From: Pelecanus crispus
Taxonomy: Eukaryota > Chordata > Aves > Pelecaniformes > Pelecanidae
Length of the DNA: 64,000 bases
Direction of reading: 5' to 3'
NCBI RefSeq assembly: GCF_030463565.1
Contig: NC_134646.1
Coordinates: 66,605,710-66,669,709, forward strand
Shown: positions 61,271 to 64,000 of the stretch, piece by piece
How positions within the stretch are numbered: the stretch's first letter is position 1
Layout of the letters: each line of letters starts with the position of its first letter
Translations under genes and position numbers: made by a program
The notes under the pieces: model-generated
The model's database searches: none
Seen by the model: only the letters and a program-made list of their open reading frames with translations
Told to the model about the DNA's origin: nothing

Positions 61271-64000
61271 CTACGGAGACATTAAGAAGTTTCCATTAAT
61301 ACATAAATAAATAAATGCACCAATACCATTTTAAATGTCAGCCAATAGCTTTGAAAATAGCCTTTATCTTTGAAATGGAGGTATCAAGGAAATTAGCAAC
61401 TTTTTTATTGCTCTGGAGGCTGAAAAGTAAAGCAAGTAGATCTATTAACTTCTGTTAAAAGTTTTTCCATGTTGTGTTATGAGAGAGGTATGACTATCCT
61501 GACACACTTAGATTATGAGCGAATAATCTATTTGTCTAAAAAAAAGTTTTGATAAATTTCACGAAATTAGAAGAAACAGATTATCACTCGCTCCAGTCAC
61601 AGCATGTTTTCTTTAATAGTTTACAAGCTTGTTCACAGATACTGTACTTACCACACAGGAAACTTTTCTAATGCCATTTACAGAAACATATTGAGCTTTC
61701 ATATTCTCCAGCACTCTCCATTGATTCTCCAGGAAGACAGTACGTGTGGATATCTCTCCACTTTGCTCATCCAGCCTGCACATAGCAAGAAGAAAAGCAC
61801 AAAACTGGTACTTAAACAATTCCAGTACTAAGAAAAACCTGTCAGTCCATTTCTTTTATGTCTAAGTTTTACTATATCATATGCAACCAGCAGATAACCT
61901 ATTTGAAACCATAAAAACACTGCTACAGATACTCTACAGTGGGGCATCCAGCTGGAGCTCCAGTGGAGACACAGCATGTTTCAACTAAGGTAAAAAGATT
62001 ACAGCAGGTGAGAAGGGAGTTATAAAGCCTGGTCTTCCCACAAATAACAGCTACAGCAGGAGGATGAGGATGGCTTTCCTTCAAACCTCTCCTCTGCAAG
62101 AAGAGGAGTTTCTGAACAAAGTCCTGGAGGCGAGGCCTCCACTTACACTCCAGTTGTATCACAGTCCAGCTGTATCACTCCAGTTCACCCCCATTCACAG
62201 GGACTGTATGAAAGAACTCCCTGCCTGGTACAGTGGCCAGGATTAGTTTGAACTTGCTTTTAGTATTTTCTATTCATTCTTCAATACACAATTTCTTTGT
62301 GGCGTAAAAAAAAAAATTTACAGTTCAGTATGGCTCTTTATTTTGAGGTAAAAATGTATCTTCAGCAAGCCACCAAAGGTATAGGGAGAAAAAAGAAAAA
62401 GCAAGTGAGGCACAACAACTAAAAGATTGGATTCACCACCTGAACTACATTTGCCTTTTCTGTGTGTGTGTTCACTTCCCCCAGATGCTCTCCTCTCCAT
62501 GTGCCAACAAAGAAGCACCAATTCTGATGTTTCAAGACTAAGCTGACAATAGTTGTAAGTGTGACTACCAGGGGAGAGATGAAGGAATATCTGTGTATCC
62601 TTATTACAAGGCAGAGGTATATGAGCAAATATGCTGAAAATATCCTAAATTCAAGTATCCTGACCAGCAAAGTTAGCATCCTCTAAAGAAAAGAGGATTT
62701 CTGATTCTACAGGATGTCTTCAATTGGTCCTCCCATTTCATGAGAGCCATGTACAAAGGTAGTATTCAGTCTCAAAAAAGCAAAACCAACCCCAAACCAA
62801 CCCCCCCAAAAACCACAAAACGAACTGTTTAGGAAGCTTCCATCTCCCCACCCCACTCTCCCTGGCACAAAAAGAGGTTTTGCTTTTAAAATATTTACAC
62901 ATACACACACAAAGCATGAGTAACTGTACAGAATTAGAATATCTGCTTAATCTGCTGTTCAGTTCTGCATTTTCAGACTTGCTCAAAGTTCTTCAGTACC
63001 TTTTAGTAGAATCCCAGATGAATTCCCTATCTTGGTCCTCATCTGTGTATACTGAAGATAAAGGCAGCTGAGCCAAGACTCTCTCCTTCCCCTCTTGTTC
63101 CACATTCTCCTTCAGAACTACAGTTACAGTTTCATCATCATAGAAGTGTGCATCTAAACAGCTGTAGCATCTATAGGAAAATAATTTAGAAAGCATCAAG
63201 GAATAAAAGTGAGCGCAGAACTAAAAACACTTTTAAGTTGCACAGCATTCACATTAAAAACTACTAGGCAGTAGTTAACAGTGAGCTTTACTGTAAACAA
63301 TAAAAAAGGTCAGTCATGCAGCTAATGCTGAAAGACAGCCAAAACCATGGCAGACTCTTGTATCATGCAGGAAAAATGATTCTGAAGGAAAAAAAAAAAA
63401 CAAACGACCCCAAAAAAACCTTACTAGCTTATTTTTTCCTATTTCAGGTGAGATGTAAGAAACACAAACAACAAAGATTTAGAAACACAACTGAAGGTAC
63501 TGAGGGCAATCACATCTGGCCTTCCTACATGAAAAGGTTGAGCTTAGTCTGCCATGCCTTCTAAGATGCCTTCATTCAGGCATATCAAGTCTCCATCTTA
63601 CTTAAAGAACATCACAGATATAAACAAGAGCTGTTTCCAGCTAGCTTTGTTTCTTGCACGCGTCCTAAAGCTCCAGTTTTCAAGTAGAAAACTAAAATTT
63701 ATTTGGCCTTGAGATGAAGTGCAAAGTAAGACTCCCACAGTCCTGCAGCTTCATGCACCTGTGCCACTTCTTTCAGCCTGGCTCACGCAAGGACTACAAG
63801 CTGGTCCAGTGTCTGTAACTTGCAGTATAAAAGCCAAACTATAATGCCTGGTAAGTTAATTTAATGTAAAATAAACACTAGAAAACATGGTCCTCAATTT
63901 AGCAATCTGCAATTCTGGAAAAAAATCAAATATACTGACCTGGAGTCCAAGCTCTCATTTATACTGTTGTTCAAGAAGTTTCCAAAATCTACTGCAAGAA
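61055..64000 (-). CDS. ANAPC4: ANAPC4, anaphase-promoting complex subunit 4 (C-terminal part; gene continues beyond window)
   Basis: APC4 is a scaffold subunit of the anaphase-promoting complex, the ubiquitin ligase that drives mitotic exit. Four exons are present: 63940-64000 (cut by the edge), 63000-63170, 61652-61775 and 61055-61270. They have GT/AG junctions and consistent phases. The joined frame reads VSVNGIRKVSCV then LSSNLRHVRVFEMD, matching my memory of human APC4, followed by an acidic tail. Synteny with SLC34A2, same strand and downstream neighbour as in human, supports the call. The tail (about 56 residues) has no lysine, unlike human. I am confident of the gene, less so of the exact tail comparison, which rests on memory. 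Confidence 0.87.
61652..61775 (-). CDS. ANAPC4: ANAPC4 penultimate coding exon
   Basis: 124 bp. The acceptor is TTGCTATGTGCAG, the donor GTG|GTAAGT. It encodes LDEQSGEISTRTVFLENQWR and on to SVNGIRKVSCV. Phase 2 entry, phase 0 exit. The phases match both neighbouring exons. Confidence 0.88.
63000..63170 (-). CDS. ANAPC4: ANAPC4 coding exon
   Basis: 171 bp, phase 2 at both ends. It encodes CYSCLDAHFYDDETVTVVLK and then a stretch ending DREFIWDSTK. Acceptor TTCCTATAG; donor AAAAG|GTACTG. The arginine codon split at its 3' end is completed by the next exon. Confidence 0.87.
63940..64000 (-). CDS. ANAPC4: ANAPC4 coding exon, cut by the window edge
   Basis: The 3' part of an exon encoding VDFGNFLNNSINESLDS, ending at a CAG|GTCAGT donor in phase 2, matching the next exon. 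A TTCTTGCAG at the very edge could be its acceptor, or the exon may extend past the window. Confidence 0.75.

Noticed and set aside
61069-61299. 76-codon plus-strand frame
   Set aside because: Antisense of the ANAPC4 acidic-tail exon.
1-64000. CRISPR arrays, operons, bacterial signals, tRNA or rRNA genes
   Set aside because: No regularly spaced direct repeats, no bacterial gene organisation, and no RNA-gene signature found by eye; the sequence is clearly vertebrate. A tRNAscan or Infernal run would be needed to exclude small RNA genes fully.

Overview
The window is vertebrate nuclear DNA, almost certainly from a bird. It has short spliced exons with GT/AG junctions, small introns (87 bp to about 2.5 kb), two CR1 LINE copies ending in the avian CR1 3' octamer repeat, and a solo ERVL-type LTR of a kind I know from bird genomes. 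The species cannot be named from this sequence.

The window carries two protein genes, both on the minus strand, separated by about 48 kb. At the left (353-12606) are all 12 coding exons of SLC34A2, the sodium-dependent phosphate transporter NaPi-IIb. The joined reading frame is 2028 bp (675 residues plus stop), with every splice phase consistent. Its 3' UTR runs off the left edge; its 5' UTR exon(s) lie upstream of 12606 and were not identified. At the right (61055-64000) are the last four coding exons of ANAPC4, the APC4 subunit of the anaphase-promoting complex; the rest of that gene lies beyond the right edge. The order ANAPC4 then SLC34A2 on one strand matches the known human 4p15.2 order, and supports both calls.

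The interval between them (12.6-61.0 kb) is AT-rich and holds no gene I can support. It contains a CpG-rich patch with a nearby palindromic CRE and TATAAA (about 15.46-15.88 kb, the best promoter candidate), weaker GC-rich pockets, a solo LTR with a perfect 5-bp target duplication (22578-23170), a short CR1 3' fragment (about 39.17 kb), a 1.05 kb CR1 with an uninterrupted reverse-transcriptase 3' reading frame (53404-54452), a purine-rich stretch near 40 kb, and several simple repeats.

The two genes do not form a pathway. SLC34A2 works at the apical membrane of epithelial cells; APC4 is a scaffold subunit of a nuclear/cytosolic ubiquitin ligase. Nothing here looks like a new biological system. 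The most specific observation is that the ANAPC4 C-terminal tail has no lysine, whereas the human tail carries two known SUMO-acceptor lysines. The second is a CRE/TATA arrangement oriented opposite to both genes.
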